Assembly (NCBI RefSeq): GCF_010183535.1
Contig: NC_071330.1
Coordinates: 5,189,717-5,253,716, forward strand
Direction: 5' to 3'
Length of the DNA stretch: 64,000 nucleotides
DNA from: Caenorhabditis remanei
Taxonomy: Eukaryota; Nematoda; Chromadorea; Rhabditida; Rhabditidae
In this document: piece by piece, positions 1 through 9,641 of the stretch
How the letters are laid out: each line of letters starts with the position of its first letter
How positions within the stretch are numbered: the stretch's first letter is position 1
The notes under the pieces: generated by a model
The model's input: the letters and a program-made list of their open reading frames with translations, nothing else
What the model was told of the DNA's origin: nothing
Databases searched by the model: none
Made by a program: the position numbers and the translations under genes

Positions 1-577
1 ATGATTCTCATTGAATACAAGATTTTCCCCTCCTCTGTACACCCATTTCTAAGGTAAGTTCCTGTATTTTCAAAACATTCCTAAAATAAATCGTCAATAT
101 TTCAGATGAAAGTGTGCCACGCCAGTGTGTGAAGCCGCCTGGTATATTCCGGTTTTCCGATGCATGGATCGTCGCATATCGTTCACCGAGGATACATCCA
201 CGAAGAGCACAAACAATGTTTGGCGGTCGGGCGCAACCGTTCCAGGCGTGTGTTACCTACACCATCGAATACCTGACTACTGCAGCCTGTACCCGTGGAC
301 GAACATGAAGGGTGCGTATTACCCCAAGGGTCAACCAACAGTGATTCGTGACAACCTCAAAATCATCGTCAAAAGAAAACCAACAGGGTATCGCGGACTT
401 GTCTTTTGTGACGTTCTTCCACCCTCAGTATTGGATTTCAGGGTCCTACCCTTCCGGGCAAATAACAAGTTGTTGCTCCCGCTGTGTGGGACGTGCGCAA
501 TCCAATAAAATGGTGGCAAGTGCACACATAAAGAGGAGGCGCAACGGTACCTGACAGGTTCTTGAACGTCTGATGAG

Positions 578-1171
578 TTGAACTTGGCCATCAAGATGGG
601 ATACGAAGTCAAGAGGATCCACGAGGTTTGGCATTGGGATGATCACAAATGGTTCAAAGGAGGATTTTTCGAGAAGTTTTTGGCTCCGCTTTTGACGTTG
701 AAGCACGAGGCTTCTGGATGGCCGCGCCCTGACATGCCCGCCGCCGAGAAACAGAAACACATCGACGACATTTTGGAGAATGATGGCATCCTGATTGATG
801 AGGCAAATGTTGCGAAGAACCCGGCACTCCGTCAGCTTGCCAAACTATTCTTGAATAGCGCGTGGGGGAAGTTTGCACAGAACCCACTGAAGACGGAGAT
901 CAAAATGTTTGACGTAAACGATGGATACGCCGTTTTTGAGTTTTTCAATTCAAAGCATCATCAGCCGGTGTCTCTAGACACATTCGGGAGCAAGCATATC
1001 ATTGCATCCAGGGAGCCACTCAAAGAAGGATTAATTGGCGCAAAGTACACAAACATTGTGTATGGATCCATCACCACTGCCACAGCCCGGATGCGTCTAG
1101 ACGTTAGCAAACAATCAAAACAAGACCGGATGATATATGTGGACGGATGCACAGCTTATCGAAAATTCTAA
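578..1171 (+). pseudogene. DNA polymerase B fragment (Polinton-like), left copy
   Basis: The 197-residue open frame matches the palm region of protein-primed family B DNA polymerases of the Polinton/Maverick class. It contains LAKLFLNSAWGKF, a motif B (K-x3-NS-x-YG) in which Trp replaces the usual Tyr. It then has YGSITTATARMRL and MIYVD, which should be the start of motif C (YxDTDS). The catalytic DTD is not completed: the frame runs GCTAY and stops a few residues later. The exonuclease domain, N-terminal region and thumb are absent. It is therefore a truncated relic, not a working polymerase. The first Met is arbitrary, since similarity probably enters from an upstream exon. The family call is from remembered motifs. 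Confidence 0.7.
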
Positions 1172-1689
1172 ACTATTTTTAATTTATTTTTAATGTGACA
1201 TCAAATGTATCTTATACTAATAAATATTCGATGTTTTCAATCAACAAATAAGTTCATCTTAAAAAAAACTTTGTTTGTGGGTTTTCAAGTAAAAGAAAAC
1301 ATCCGAGAAAAATTAACATTTTGGTTGTAATTTTCTGGAAATTTTCTGATTTATTTAGTATGAAAATCTGAAAAATGTGAGAATTGAAGGAAATAAATGA
1401 AAGATCAGGGAGGAGAACGCAGACAGTTGGACACTCTCGCTTCTTTGCGTCTCCTCTCTTCATCCACAGTGTATATGCCTCGACTCCTCAATGCTCCATA
1501 TAAGGTGCTAAAAAATAAAATGTGCAGAATTTTAAGCTCCATGATTTTGTAATCGACCGGCTCGATGTTGTCTGAAGTCGACGAGTAAACTGCATATGCA
1601 GTACACTACCAACTCCAAAGAGTTTATTTATGCTGTAAAAGTTTATGTATGCTCTGTGATTGCAATCAACATGAAAATTTGTACAATAT
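1172..1689. other. AT-rich spacer between polymerase arms
   Basis: I see no gene here. It holds a GAACGCAGACAGTTGGACAC / CTCGCTTCTTTGCGTCTCCTC block at 1415-1455, which resembles the CGCAGAGAAG...CTTCTCTGCG hairpin seen at 5250-5290, 21060, 21940 and 54965-55005. Confidence 0.5.
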
Positions 1690-2205
1690 TTATTTCATTT
1701 TATTAAAAAAAATTGAGAATTTTCGATTAGCTGTGCATCCGTCCACATATATCATCCGGTCTTGTTTTGATTGTTTGCTAACGTCTAGACGCATCCGGGC
1801 TGTGGCAGTGGTGATGGATCCATACACAATGTTTGTGTACTTTGCGCCAATTAATCCTTCTTTGAGTGGCTCCCTGGATGCAATGATATGCTTGCTCCCG
1901 AATGTGTCTAGAGACACCGGCTGATGAAGCTTTGAATTGAAAAACTCAAAAACGGCGTCTCCATCGTTTACGTCAAACATTTTGATCTCCGTCTTCAGTG
2001 GGTTCTGTGCAAACTTCCTCCACGCGCTATTCAAGAATAGTTTGGCAAGATGACGGAGTGCCGGGTTCTTCGCAACATTTGCCTCATCAATCAGGATGCC
2101 ATCATTCTCCAAAATGTCGTCGATGTGTTTCTGTTTCTCGGCGGCGGGCATGTCAGGGCGCGGCCATCCAGAAGCCTCGTGCTTCAACGTCAAAAGCGGA
2201 GCCAA
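1690..2205 (-). pseudogene. DNA polymerase B fragment (Polinton-like), right inverted copy
   Basis: This is a near-identical copy of the plus-strand fragment at 578-1171, with a few substitutions (for example RHLAKLFLNSAWRKF, which loses the motif B Gly). The recognisable polymerase part ends near 1725, again just after MIYVDG. Its 5' side continues with similarity to about 2300 in an adjoining frame, where an in-frame stop or shift separates it. The shared breakpoint in motif C indicates that both arms come from an already truncated ancestor. It is noncoding in all likelihood. Confidence 0.65.
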
Positions 2206-2429
2206 AAACTACTCGAAAAATCCTCCTTTGAACCATTTGTGATCATCCCAATGCCAAACCTCGTGGATCCTCTTGACTTCGTATCCCATCTTGATGGCCA
2301 AGTTCAACTCATCAGACGTTCAAGAACCTGTCAGGTACCGTTGCGCCTCCTCTTTAAAAATACAGGAACTTACCTTAGAAGTGGGAGTACAGGAGGAGGA
2401 AAAATCTAGTATTCAATTAGAATCAAGAG

Positions 2430-2745
2430 CATGGGGTGACCAGCCATACAGTAGGCAGTCTGGAAGGCAGAATGAGATGGAAGATTGTCTATGGCTTACG
2501 TCAAGTGAAAACATATCTGCGTACTCTGCGTATTGCCTTCTGGGAAGAGCGCGCACCAATTTTACGGTCAAAGGTAGGGTGTCTTGGGTCCTGGGAAAAA
2601 TCATCGAAGGAATGTGGTGCGCGCTCTTCAAGCTAATACGCAGAGTACGCAGATATGTTTCCACTCGACGTAAGCCATAGACAATCTCCCATCTCATTCT
2701 TCCTCTCAGACCGCCTACCGGAATGGTTGGTCATCCCATTCTCTT
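2430..2745. repeat. Inverted repeat, about 110-bp arms
   Basis: The sequence around 2430-2530 (GAGATGGAAGATTGTCTATG, then CTTACGTC and CTGCGTACTCTGCGTATT) is mirrored at about 2630-2745 (AATACGCAGAGTACGCAG, GACGTAAGCCATAGACAATC). The centre is about 100 bp. It has no coding content and is probably a palindromic nonautonomous element. Confidence 0.6.
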
Positions 2746-2860
2746 GATTCTAATTGAATACTAGATTCCCCTTCCCTGTACACCCACTTCTAAGGTAAGT
2801 TCCTGTATTTTCGAAACAATTCCTAAAGTAAATCGTCGTTATTTCAGATGAAAGTGCGCC

Positions 2861-3142
2861 ATGACAGCGTGTGAAGCCGCCTGGTATATTTCGGTTTTCC
2901 GATGCATGGATCGTCGCATATACCGACAATACATCCACGAAGAGCACAAACAAGTCTACTTCACAACTCGAGGAATCGATGCTGCAAAAGCTGGAAAGAC
3001 GCTGAAAGAAAAATCAAAACGAATGATGGAAGCTGGGTTCGAAGCTAACCGAAATCCCGACCAGTTGCCCAACGATCGCAAGACGACCGACTTGACTCTG
3101 CCGGAAATGTTGTCCTACTATATGTTCAACATCAGGAAGTAG
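2861..3142 (+). pseudogene. Unidentified transposon-associated fragment, copy 1
   Basis: The 93-residue open frame contains EAAWYISVFRCMDRRIYRQ and, near the end, NPDQLPNDRKTTDLTLPEM and SYYMFNIRK. The same C-terminal part recurs at 4377-4619, and the N-terminal part recurs out of frame near 125-190, so this is a repeated mobile sequence. It is preceded at about 2755-2850 by the TACACCC / TTCTAAGGTAAGTTCCTG block with an intron-like GTAAGT...TTTCAG stretch. I do not recognise the protein family. Its repeated association with the polymerase fragment suggests it comes from the same element, but this is inference. Confidence 0.45.
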
Positions 3143-3349
3143 GAATTCATCCTCCGCAAAAGAGACCACTCTTATCGGACGCATTCAAGCACCGAAGCTA
3201 TTAAAACGATTGTTAACATTCTTTACAACTGTCCGGAGGTTCGAGAGAAATACGTGAATTGTCAAAATCCAAATATGCCATTTGGAAACATTTTGGGACG
3301 AATCATCCGTACTCTATTGAATACTAGAGTTTCCCCTCCTCCTGTGCTT
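3143..3349. other. Decayed continuation of copy 1
   Basis: The sequence after the stop resembles coding DNA (RKRDHSYRTHSSTEAIKT-like reading in one frame) but is interrupted. It ends in a further copy of the GAATACTAGAGTTTCCCCTC block that precedes the retrotransposon insertion. I cannot support a gene. Confidence 0.35.
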
Positions 3350-3355
3350 CCACTT

Positions 3356-4279
3356 TAATTTAATTTATTTATTGACTGGAATATAAATCATGCAAATTAA
3401 ACAGGAGTCCGGATCATGCCCCTCACGAGGCTAAAGACCTGGTAGGAGGGCGAAATAGAAAGCAAGATATTAGGTCTGAAGGTATGGGGAAAAATGGGGG
3501 GAACGAGAATTAATTGTCATGAGGAGAGAAAATAAGAATGAAATGGGTGAAATAACCGAAAAGGGGAAGAGGGGGCAAGGTAAAGAGCAAATTCACAGGG
3601 GGAGATCATAGTCTATTAATTGAATTATTGAGCAGGGAGACAAATTTACCGGGGGGGAGGAAGTCATGGGTATTACATATGATAGAATTCCATATGGGGA
3701 TTGTAGAAGAGAAGAAGTCATTAACGTCAGGCCAAACACAAATTAAAGTCATGGGTCGTCTAGCCGAATTATACAGTCTGACATACGACTGGATATTTGG
3801 AAAATACGCTGCGCCGCATATAAATTTATAAAGTAAGATTAATTGTGATTTAAGTCTGCGATGGCGGGCTGAGTAAATATCGAGAATTTCGAGACGGTCG
3901 AGGTAAGAAGAATAAGGGATGTTGCAACGTTGTAGAACTTTTCTAGTGAATAATCTGAGTGGTTTTTCAAGTTTTTGAGACAGAACGCTAGAAGGTGAAG
4001 GAGAGTAAACAACAGAGCAGTATTCAAGCAAGGGAAGTACATAGTTGTTGAAAAGATGTCTGTAGAGTGATAGAGATCTAGACTTGAAGGCTTTCAGCAG
4101 TTGGTTACAGCGGAGTAAAGCTAACGAGGATAATTTGGAAATGTGAAGGTCGAATTTGAGATCTGAGTCGGTTAATAGACCCAGATCCCGTACTACTGTA
4201 GATTCGGAGATGGGGATGGAGTCTACATGAAATGGGTGACGAGAGTTTTCGGGACCTAGCCTAAGAAGAGAGGTTTTGG
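3356..4279 (-). mobile_element. 5'-truncated non-LTR retrotransposon with target duplication
   Basis: This 924-bp insertion lies on the minus strand and is flanked by CCACTT at 3350-3355 and again at 4280-4285, which I read as a 6-bp target-site duplication. It interrupts the TACACCCACTTCTAAGGTAA-type block seen intact at 2790 and near position 45. The 3' end (left side) is a simple TTTAATTTAATTTATTTATT tract, as expected of CR1/RTE-like tails. The coding part is the C-terminal end of a reverse transcriptase polyprotein, so the element is truncated at its 5' end as in typical target-primed reverse transcription. Confidence 0.75.
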
Positions 4280-4310
4280 CCACTTCTAAGATAAGTTCTT
4301 GTATTTTCAA
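3606..4310 (-). pseudogene. Reverse transcriptase C-terminal fragment
   Basis: The 234-residue open frame contains DLGLLTDSDLKFDLHISKL, NNYVLPLLEYCSVVYSPS and RRLKSQLILLYKFI. This is the classic C-terminal thumb/post-RT region of nematode CR1-like non-LTR retrotransposons (the LGV-x-D...PLLEY...R motif series). The polymerase FADD box and the endonuclease are missing. The first ten or so residues (MKIQELILEV) are encoded by flanking host sequence beyond the target duplication at 4280, so the Met is fortuitous. Without its catalytic core it cannot be active. Confidence 0.75.
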
Positions 4311-4376
4311 AACAAAAGGTGTTTATACATTTATATTGGCAGATATTGGAGCATATTGATCAACGAGTTGATGTAA

Positions 4377-4619
4377 GTGAGAAGACCTGGAGGAACTGGT
4401 GAAACGTTTTGCTACAAATCGATTCACCACTTGTTGATGGCACATACTCGAGGAATTGATGCTGTTAAAGCTGGAAATATGCTGAAAAAATCCAATGAAC
4501 TGATGAAAGCGTGGTTCGAAGCTAACCGAAATCCCGACCAGTTAGCCGACAATCGCAAGACGACCGACTTGACTCTGCCGGAAATGTTGTCCTATTATAT
4601 GTTCAATATCAGGAAGTAG
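4377..4619 (+). pseudogene. Unidentified transposon-associated fragment, copy 2
   Basis: The 80-residue frame shares TRGIDA-KAG, EANRNPDQL, DRKTTDLTLPEMLSYYMFNI and RK-stop with copy 1 at 2861-3142. Several differences (for example NELMKAW for KRMMEAG) show the copies diverged well before the retrotransposon landed between them. The family is not recognised. Confidence 0.45.
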
Positions 4620-4782
4620 AAAATCTTCCGCTAAAGAGACCTTTATCCTTGGACGCATTCAAGCACCGGAGTCGAATCGTTCCAAAGGCAAAGCCGCGGC
4701 GCTCTGTTCCAAGCGTTTCAATCGAAGTTAAACCGGATAGATTTGAGCCAGAGAACGAAATGAAATAGTTTGGAAACATTTC

Positions 4783-4953
4783 AAGCGAGTTATTGTGTTC
4801 AATGCGCCATTCGATGTTCCAAAAACCAACTACTTCAAAGTCAAAAATATATCGGATAATCTTGTAAAAGTTGGATATCGGGATCGTCTCACTGTCGGAA
4901 GGACCATTATTTGTTTGGAACCTCAAGGTTCTATCAATAAAAGTTTCTTCTAA
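4783..4953 (+). pseudogene. Possible MSP-domain remnant
   Basis: The frame KRVIVFNAPFDVPKTNYF, then KVKNISDNLVKVGYR, stays open to a TAA at 4951-4953. It looks like the core of a major sperm protein (MSP) immunoglobulin-like domain, whose hallmark is [I/V]xFNAP[F/Y]D followed by a KVxNxSxxx strand. A preceding stretch in another frame (SVSIEVKPDRFEPENEM, about 4705-4760) could be the first strand, shifted by an in-frame stop. The length of 56 residues is about half a domain. It is either a decayed MSP-like gene or an MSP-like module carried by the surrounding repeats. Recognition is by motif only. Confidence 0.4.
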
Positions 4954-5449
4954 AATATTTGATATTTTAAGTTACATTTTTCAATAAATTTTTAGAGAGA
5001 ACAAACAGTTTTTTTTTTCATATTTCAGACTACGTTTTTCTCAGCCACATTCAAACTTATTTCATGTGCGAACGCGTCCCAGAGGTCTGTGTAATAGGGA
5101 AGAGGGAAGGGAGTTTTGAGAAAAATCAGTAAATATACATTATTTAGGCTATTTTCTGGAAAAAATTGGCATTTTTCAACTTTGACGGTAACATCGCATG
5201 TTCGAAGCGAAATTCTCACAATTTTTCAGAAAAAAGATTGTAGGGAAGAGAGTGCAGAGAAGCTAGAGTGTCTCGTTTCTCTGCGTCTCGCCTCTGGACT
5301 AGTTTAGCAATAGTAAACACACATACATACATTCAACTTGTGACATATTTCTAAAAATCATCAACATATATCGAATTTCAGCTCCTATTTCATGTTTCTG
5401 TTTATTTCAATTTTCCTATTCTCGTCCCAATTCATTCGTTCACTCAACT
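4954..5449. other. Intergenic region upstream of GALC
   Basis: It contains AT-rich sequence, a CAGAGAAGCTAGAGTGTCTC / GTTTCTCTGCGTCTC hairpin at about 5255-5290, and a pyrimidine-rich stretch before the ATG at 5450 that presumably holds the promoter or a splice-leader acceptor. No coding signal is seen. Confidence 0.4.
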
Positions 5450-8400
5450 ATGATTCTCTATATATTTTTCCTCTTGTTCCACCCTCTAAATCCTTATAAA
5501 ATCGACCTAAACACCTGGAAATCATCTCAAATTTTCGATGGATTCGGTGCAGTTAATGGCGGGGGAGTTCGTCGGGTAGATCAAGAAAATCAACAGTTTT
5601 TTGGGTTTTCAGGCAACTTCTAAGCTGTTTTTCACATATTTTCCAAAAGAAATTGAGAGGAAAAAGGTGCTGGAAGTGTTGTTTAATGTGAGTTTAGGGA
5701 AAAAGTTATAAAAAACTGTGTTGTCATTAGAGCGCTCTTACTTACCGTGTCGTATTCACATCTTATCACTATGAAGAAATAAAGTTTGGCTGAAGATTTT
5801 CAAAAAAGTTTCGCAGGCTGAAACGCTTAAACTGCAAGTGGCGCGGATCAAATTCCAGCTGACTTTTTAACGAACACACGATGAGGTTAGGGCTACCAAT
5901 GCAGCCGCGCCCTATTGGCAGTAATGGTACATTTTTTGCGTCACGGTGCACGTTCGAACTTATATAGCCGGTATATGTTGTATGCACATAGCATTGGCCA
6001 TAGAGCGCACTTACTCCCTGAATACTCAATTCGAAGTATTCCAGAAAAACGATGGACTCCAAATGCTGAAAGTAGAGATGGGCGGTGACGATCAATCGAC
6101 CGAAGGCACCGAGTCTTCCCATGAATCCCAAAAACATGAATTCTCAAAAACCAACTACGAATTCCAACTGATTCATGAAGTGCTCCAAGTCAATCCCTCT
6201 ATTCCGATATGTGTCTTACCGTGGTCATTCCCTGGATGGTTGGGAAATCAACCGTATGAAAATGAGAAAGAGACTGCCGGATACGTGGTGGATTGGTTGA
6301 GAATAGGGAAGGAGCAATGGGGATTCGATACGTATTGTGTTGGAGTGTGGAATGAGAGAAACTTCTCAGAGAGTTATGTTAGGGTAAGGACAGGGTGCAG
6401 TGGAGCGCAGTTGCACAGAATTGGCTGTGGAGCGCATTTGCTTACACTCCAGAGTTGCATGGGAGTGAAAATTTCTTATCCGGAAGTTGGAAGTCGGAAG
6501 TCGGAATTAGATTCTTTGCAAATATGCAAAAACTCTAAGAAAAACATCATAAAATTCGCGAAAATCAGTGAAAAATTAGTTTTTGGCTGAAGAAAAGCCT
6601 GTTTTCTGTCCTTTAAGACCATTTTTCAATGTATTTCTGCGAAATGTACTTTTCGTAAATTTCATAGTGTGATGGCAGAAGTCGGAAGTCGGAATGGAGA
6701 AAAGGCTGGAAGTCGGAAATCGGAAGTTGGAAATCCATGCAACTCTGTTGGGCGCACTTTCAGCCAGATTTGGCAATAGAGCGCGTTTGAATATGTTGGT
6801 AACTAATAGAGCATACTTTCATACTATTTTCCTTAGAGCGAGTTTACTGTCATTCATGCTTACTTTAGAGCGCATTTGCACTTTCTCAATAGAGCGCACT
6901 TCTCTCTCTCAGGAACTCCGCCGAACTCTCAATTCTTCTGGATTCAATAAAACTCTTATCGTCGCTGGCGAAGGTTTTCAAATGGATGATAGCTATCGCA
7001 GACTACTGGATAATGACTTTATCAATGATTACGATATTATTGGGTATGTCTGTCTGTGTGTCCACTTATCCAAGAGAACTATGTATTAATCTTGTTTAGT
7101 GTCCACTATCCGGGTGGTCGCATCCCTCCTAGCGTCCAAAAAAGTGGAAAGACAATCTGGGCAAGCGAGGACTACAGTACTGACAATCGAGGCAGTGGAT
7201 TAGGTTGTATGGCTCGGGTGATGAATTGGAATTATGTCGATGGAAATATTACTGCGTATGTCTGTCTGTGTGTCCAGATGTCCATGAAACTTACAGTATG
7301 CTCTCCTGGCACTTGATGTCTGCATTCTACCCACAAATCCAGTGGTGGCGGTGTGGATTGTCGATGGTGGATGAGAAGAAATTTGAGACGGAAAACGCGT
7401 TTCACGTGTTGAGTGAGTTTGCGGTGGAGCGCTGTTACATACCTTGCAGACGCAAAGCAGAGAGTTAAAGCTCACGATTTCTCTATAGAGCGCGTTTACA
7501 TTTGCTTCTCAGAACAGCATACTTGCACTCTTATTCTCCATGGAGCGCACTTTCGCACAATTATCATTAGAGCGCACTTCCACTCTCAACTCAAAACTTA
7601 TAGAATACGTGACTGGTCATGTGAAACGTGGCTGGCGGATTCTATCTCACGGACGTGGAAGCGGCCGATTTGAAGGGGGCGGGACTTATGTGACCTACAC
7701 GGATGGCCACGACTTCACCATTTTTGTGGAGACTATGGTAAGTGTGTCTGTTTTTTTTTCCAGATGTCCCTCTAAACTTGTTTTCAGAGCTATGAATCCT
7801 CCCTCTGCCAATACTCATCTCCACTTCCCTACTCTGTCAAAACAAATCAAAATATTCGTTTTGAATTTACCGGATTTTCCCAATTCCAAGTTAATCGACT
7901 AAATGTTTCCCTAAATTTCGTCGCCCCACAATCCGTTCCCCTCCTCCAAAACATCATCGAACTCTCCGTTCCCATTGACTCATTCGGTGTGCTAACCACA
8001 CTTCCAGTTACAGTACCCCAGCGGGTTACTGTACCCACTCCGGCATTTCCGTTGAAATATTTCGATGACTTCTCGAAATACTCACCAGATGAGGAACCTC
8101 GATTCTGGATGCCTCAAAAGGGGTCTTGGGTGGTTAGAGAGGGACGGGCGGTGCAAAAAGTCACGGAACCGCCTATCAGTTGGTGTACAGGGAGGACAAG
8201 GACACCGTATGCTGTTATGGCGTGAGTTTTTTTTTTTTAATTTTAGATTCTTGGTTTTTTTTTAAGTATTTGAAATTTTAACATTTTGTCAGTGGAGCGC
8301 ACTTCCATAGTTTACAGATACCGCGGGAAGAATAGCTTACTGAAAGCTGATGTGACGATTCCCGAGAATTCTACAGCGGAATCCATTATTTTGGGACTTC

Positions 8401-9075
8401 GGAGTAATTGTAGTGGTGAGTAGGAGAAAAATTGAAGAAAACGAAAAATATTAACCGGGGGAAGGAATCGAACCAGGGTCGTGTGAACCAAAAACTAGCT
8501 CGCTACCGACTGCCCCACTTTAACGAAATAGAAAGAGGTAGCGCGGGCATAGATGAGCGCGCGCGTTTCGGGGGTTGTCAGGGTGTTTCCGGAGTCTCCG
8601 GCGATGTTCAAAAAGAAAATTTTAAAATTTTTCACAATCTTTCCCTTTCTACCACTAATTTTTGCAGGATGCGATATAGAAGTGACAAATTGTCGTGGAA
8701 TCTTCGTAGAAATCAACTTTTCCACCGGGAAAACCAAAGTTTTCTCCGATTTTGTCCATCGAACTGAAATTGCTGAATTTCAAGCCAGAAGAGAGATCAA
8801 ATTCGGCAAATTCTACAGATTTGCTATCCATTTAATCGATTCTCACCTTTTTGTGAAATTTGGGAATCAATTGGTGATGACGTCAGTGGATATTCCTGAA
8901 GATGTCATTGAAAAGGTATTGTAATGGACTTCTTCTAGAAGATTCTGTATTTTTTATTCAATATTTCCTGTTTCAGACTCTAAACGACACGTTATTTGTG
9001 ATTGGCACTGGAAATTTCGGCATTTCCGAGTGGGATAATATCTCGACAGATTATTTTCCTGAGATTTGGTATTAA
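5450..9075 (+). CDS. Galactocerebrosidase (GALC) orthologue
   Basis: Lysosomal glycoside hydrolase family 59 enzyme; the family removes galactose from galactosylceramide and psychosine. Exons I join: 5450-5566, 5613-5687, 6045-6383, 6913-7043, 7100-7255, 7297-7412, 7604-7737, 7788-8221, 8318-8415, 8668-8915, 8977-9075, giving 648 aa (human about 685). A short hydrophobic N-terminus (MILYIFFLLF) is a plausible signal peptide. Landmarks are DGFGAVNGGG, LKVEMGGDDQSTEGTE, LPWSFPGWLG, the acid/base Glu in GVWNERN, the nucleophile Glu in IWASEDYST, and RCGL. The beta-sandwich and lectin-like domains follow, ending with GTGNFGISEWDN. All key residues are present. An alternative donor 9 nt downstream of exon 1 (after 5575) would insert VRR. 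It is the first gene of a likely three-gene operon. Its introns carry the GAGCGC motif array, a palindrome and a tRNA-like module. Confidence 0.93.
5725..8310. repeat. GAGCGC motif array in GALC introns
   Basis: At least a dozen copies of a motif close to [A/T][A/G]GAGCGC[A/G][C/T]TT occur in introns 2, 3, 6 and 8 (for example near 5730, 6003, 6402, 6430, 6779, 6865, 6893, 7489, 7543, 7570 and 8294). They are almost always in the same orientation. Variants with one mismatch (GAGCATACTT, GAGCGAGTTT) intervene. None is in the two shortest introns. The function is unknown. Confidence 0.6.
6451..6750. repeat. Palindromic element with AGAGTTGCATGG ends
   Basis: CCAGAGTTGCATGG near 6451 is mirrored by CCATGCAACTCTG near 6737. 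Inside each end lie CGGAAGT/CGGAAGTCGG runs (6480-6506 and 6678-6730). The same end-plus-CGGAAGT architecture occurs at 26760-27147 and, diverged, at 56877-57183. It lies in GALC intron 3. Confidence 0.6.
8455..8522 (-). other. tRNA-like module a (box A and box B)
   Basis: On the minus strand it reads GTGGGGCAGTCGGTAGCGAG (D-arm/box A-like), ending in GACCCTGGTTCGATTCC (T-arm/box B), followed by TTAATATTTTTCG, which supplies a T-run. I cannot pair an acceptor stem. It lies in GALC intron 9, antisense to the gene. It is probably a tRNA-derived repeat or pseudogene; see the finding on the family. Confidence 0.5.
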
Positions 9076-9358
9076 TTTTGAGAAAATATTGTTTTTATTA
9101 TATTTTATAAATATTTGTACTCCAATATGCAATAAACTTAATCTATTTTCCTCCATAAACTCCAAAAACTTTTTATTTAGAAAAAACTACATTTGAATTC
9201 CCTCGCATTTATTTTTCCCGAACGACACTCCAAAATTCCGTTTTCCGCTAAACAATACGCGTTTGCGCGCGCGCGATTTGAATGCAAATATTTCTTTTTC
9301 CGATTTCCCCGGATTTCTCATCGATTTTCATATTTTTTCATCGATTTTTCAGCAAAAA

Positions 9359-9609
9359 ATGGCCGCCGAAGCAGCTCGCAAAGGAATTACCGCCTTCAAC
9401 ACCATCAAAAACATAATTTCGGAGCTCAAAAAGATCGATAAGACGTTCACTCCGGCTTCCCAGCAATATAAGTACCTAATGGAGCAAATGAGAGCCGATC
9501 AAGTGACCACAAGACGGTATTCAAAGGCGGAAAATGAGTCGGAGAGTGTCGCCAAGCTTTATTTAAGCTATCTTCAAGGGTTCGTTGATTTATTGATTTT
9601 TTTGACCGA

Positions 9610-9641
<32 letters not shown>

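Larger units (their letters stand above)
1..2420. mobile_element. Polinton-like remnant arranged as an inverted pair
   Basis: Two arms carrying the same DNA polymerase B fragment face each other. The left arm covers about 530-1170 (plus) and the right arm about 1725-2360 (minus), with a 0.5-kb AT-rich spacer. The outer ends also match: the block at 1-80, with a TACACCC motif followed by TTCTAAGGTAAGTTCCTG, recurs inverted at about 2360-2410. The right arm lacks most of the 80-530 segment. Both arms lose similarity at the same point, just after the polymerase motif C region. I infer an old inverted duplication of one decayed element rather than an intact transposon, because no integrase, ATPase, protease or long terminal inverted repeat is visible. 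Confidence 0.65.

Noticed and set aside
578..1171. Functional DNA polymerase
   Set aside because: It is truncated at motif C, lacks the exonuclease and N-terminal regions, and has an inverted twin broken at the same place.
9282..9289. ATGCAAAT octamer before FMC1
   Set aside because: A perfect POU octamer, but one 8-mer in AT-rich DNA is expected by chance and the position is within a likely operon.
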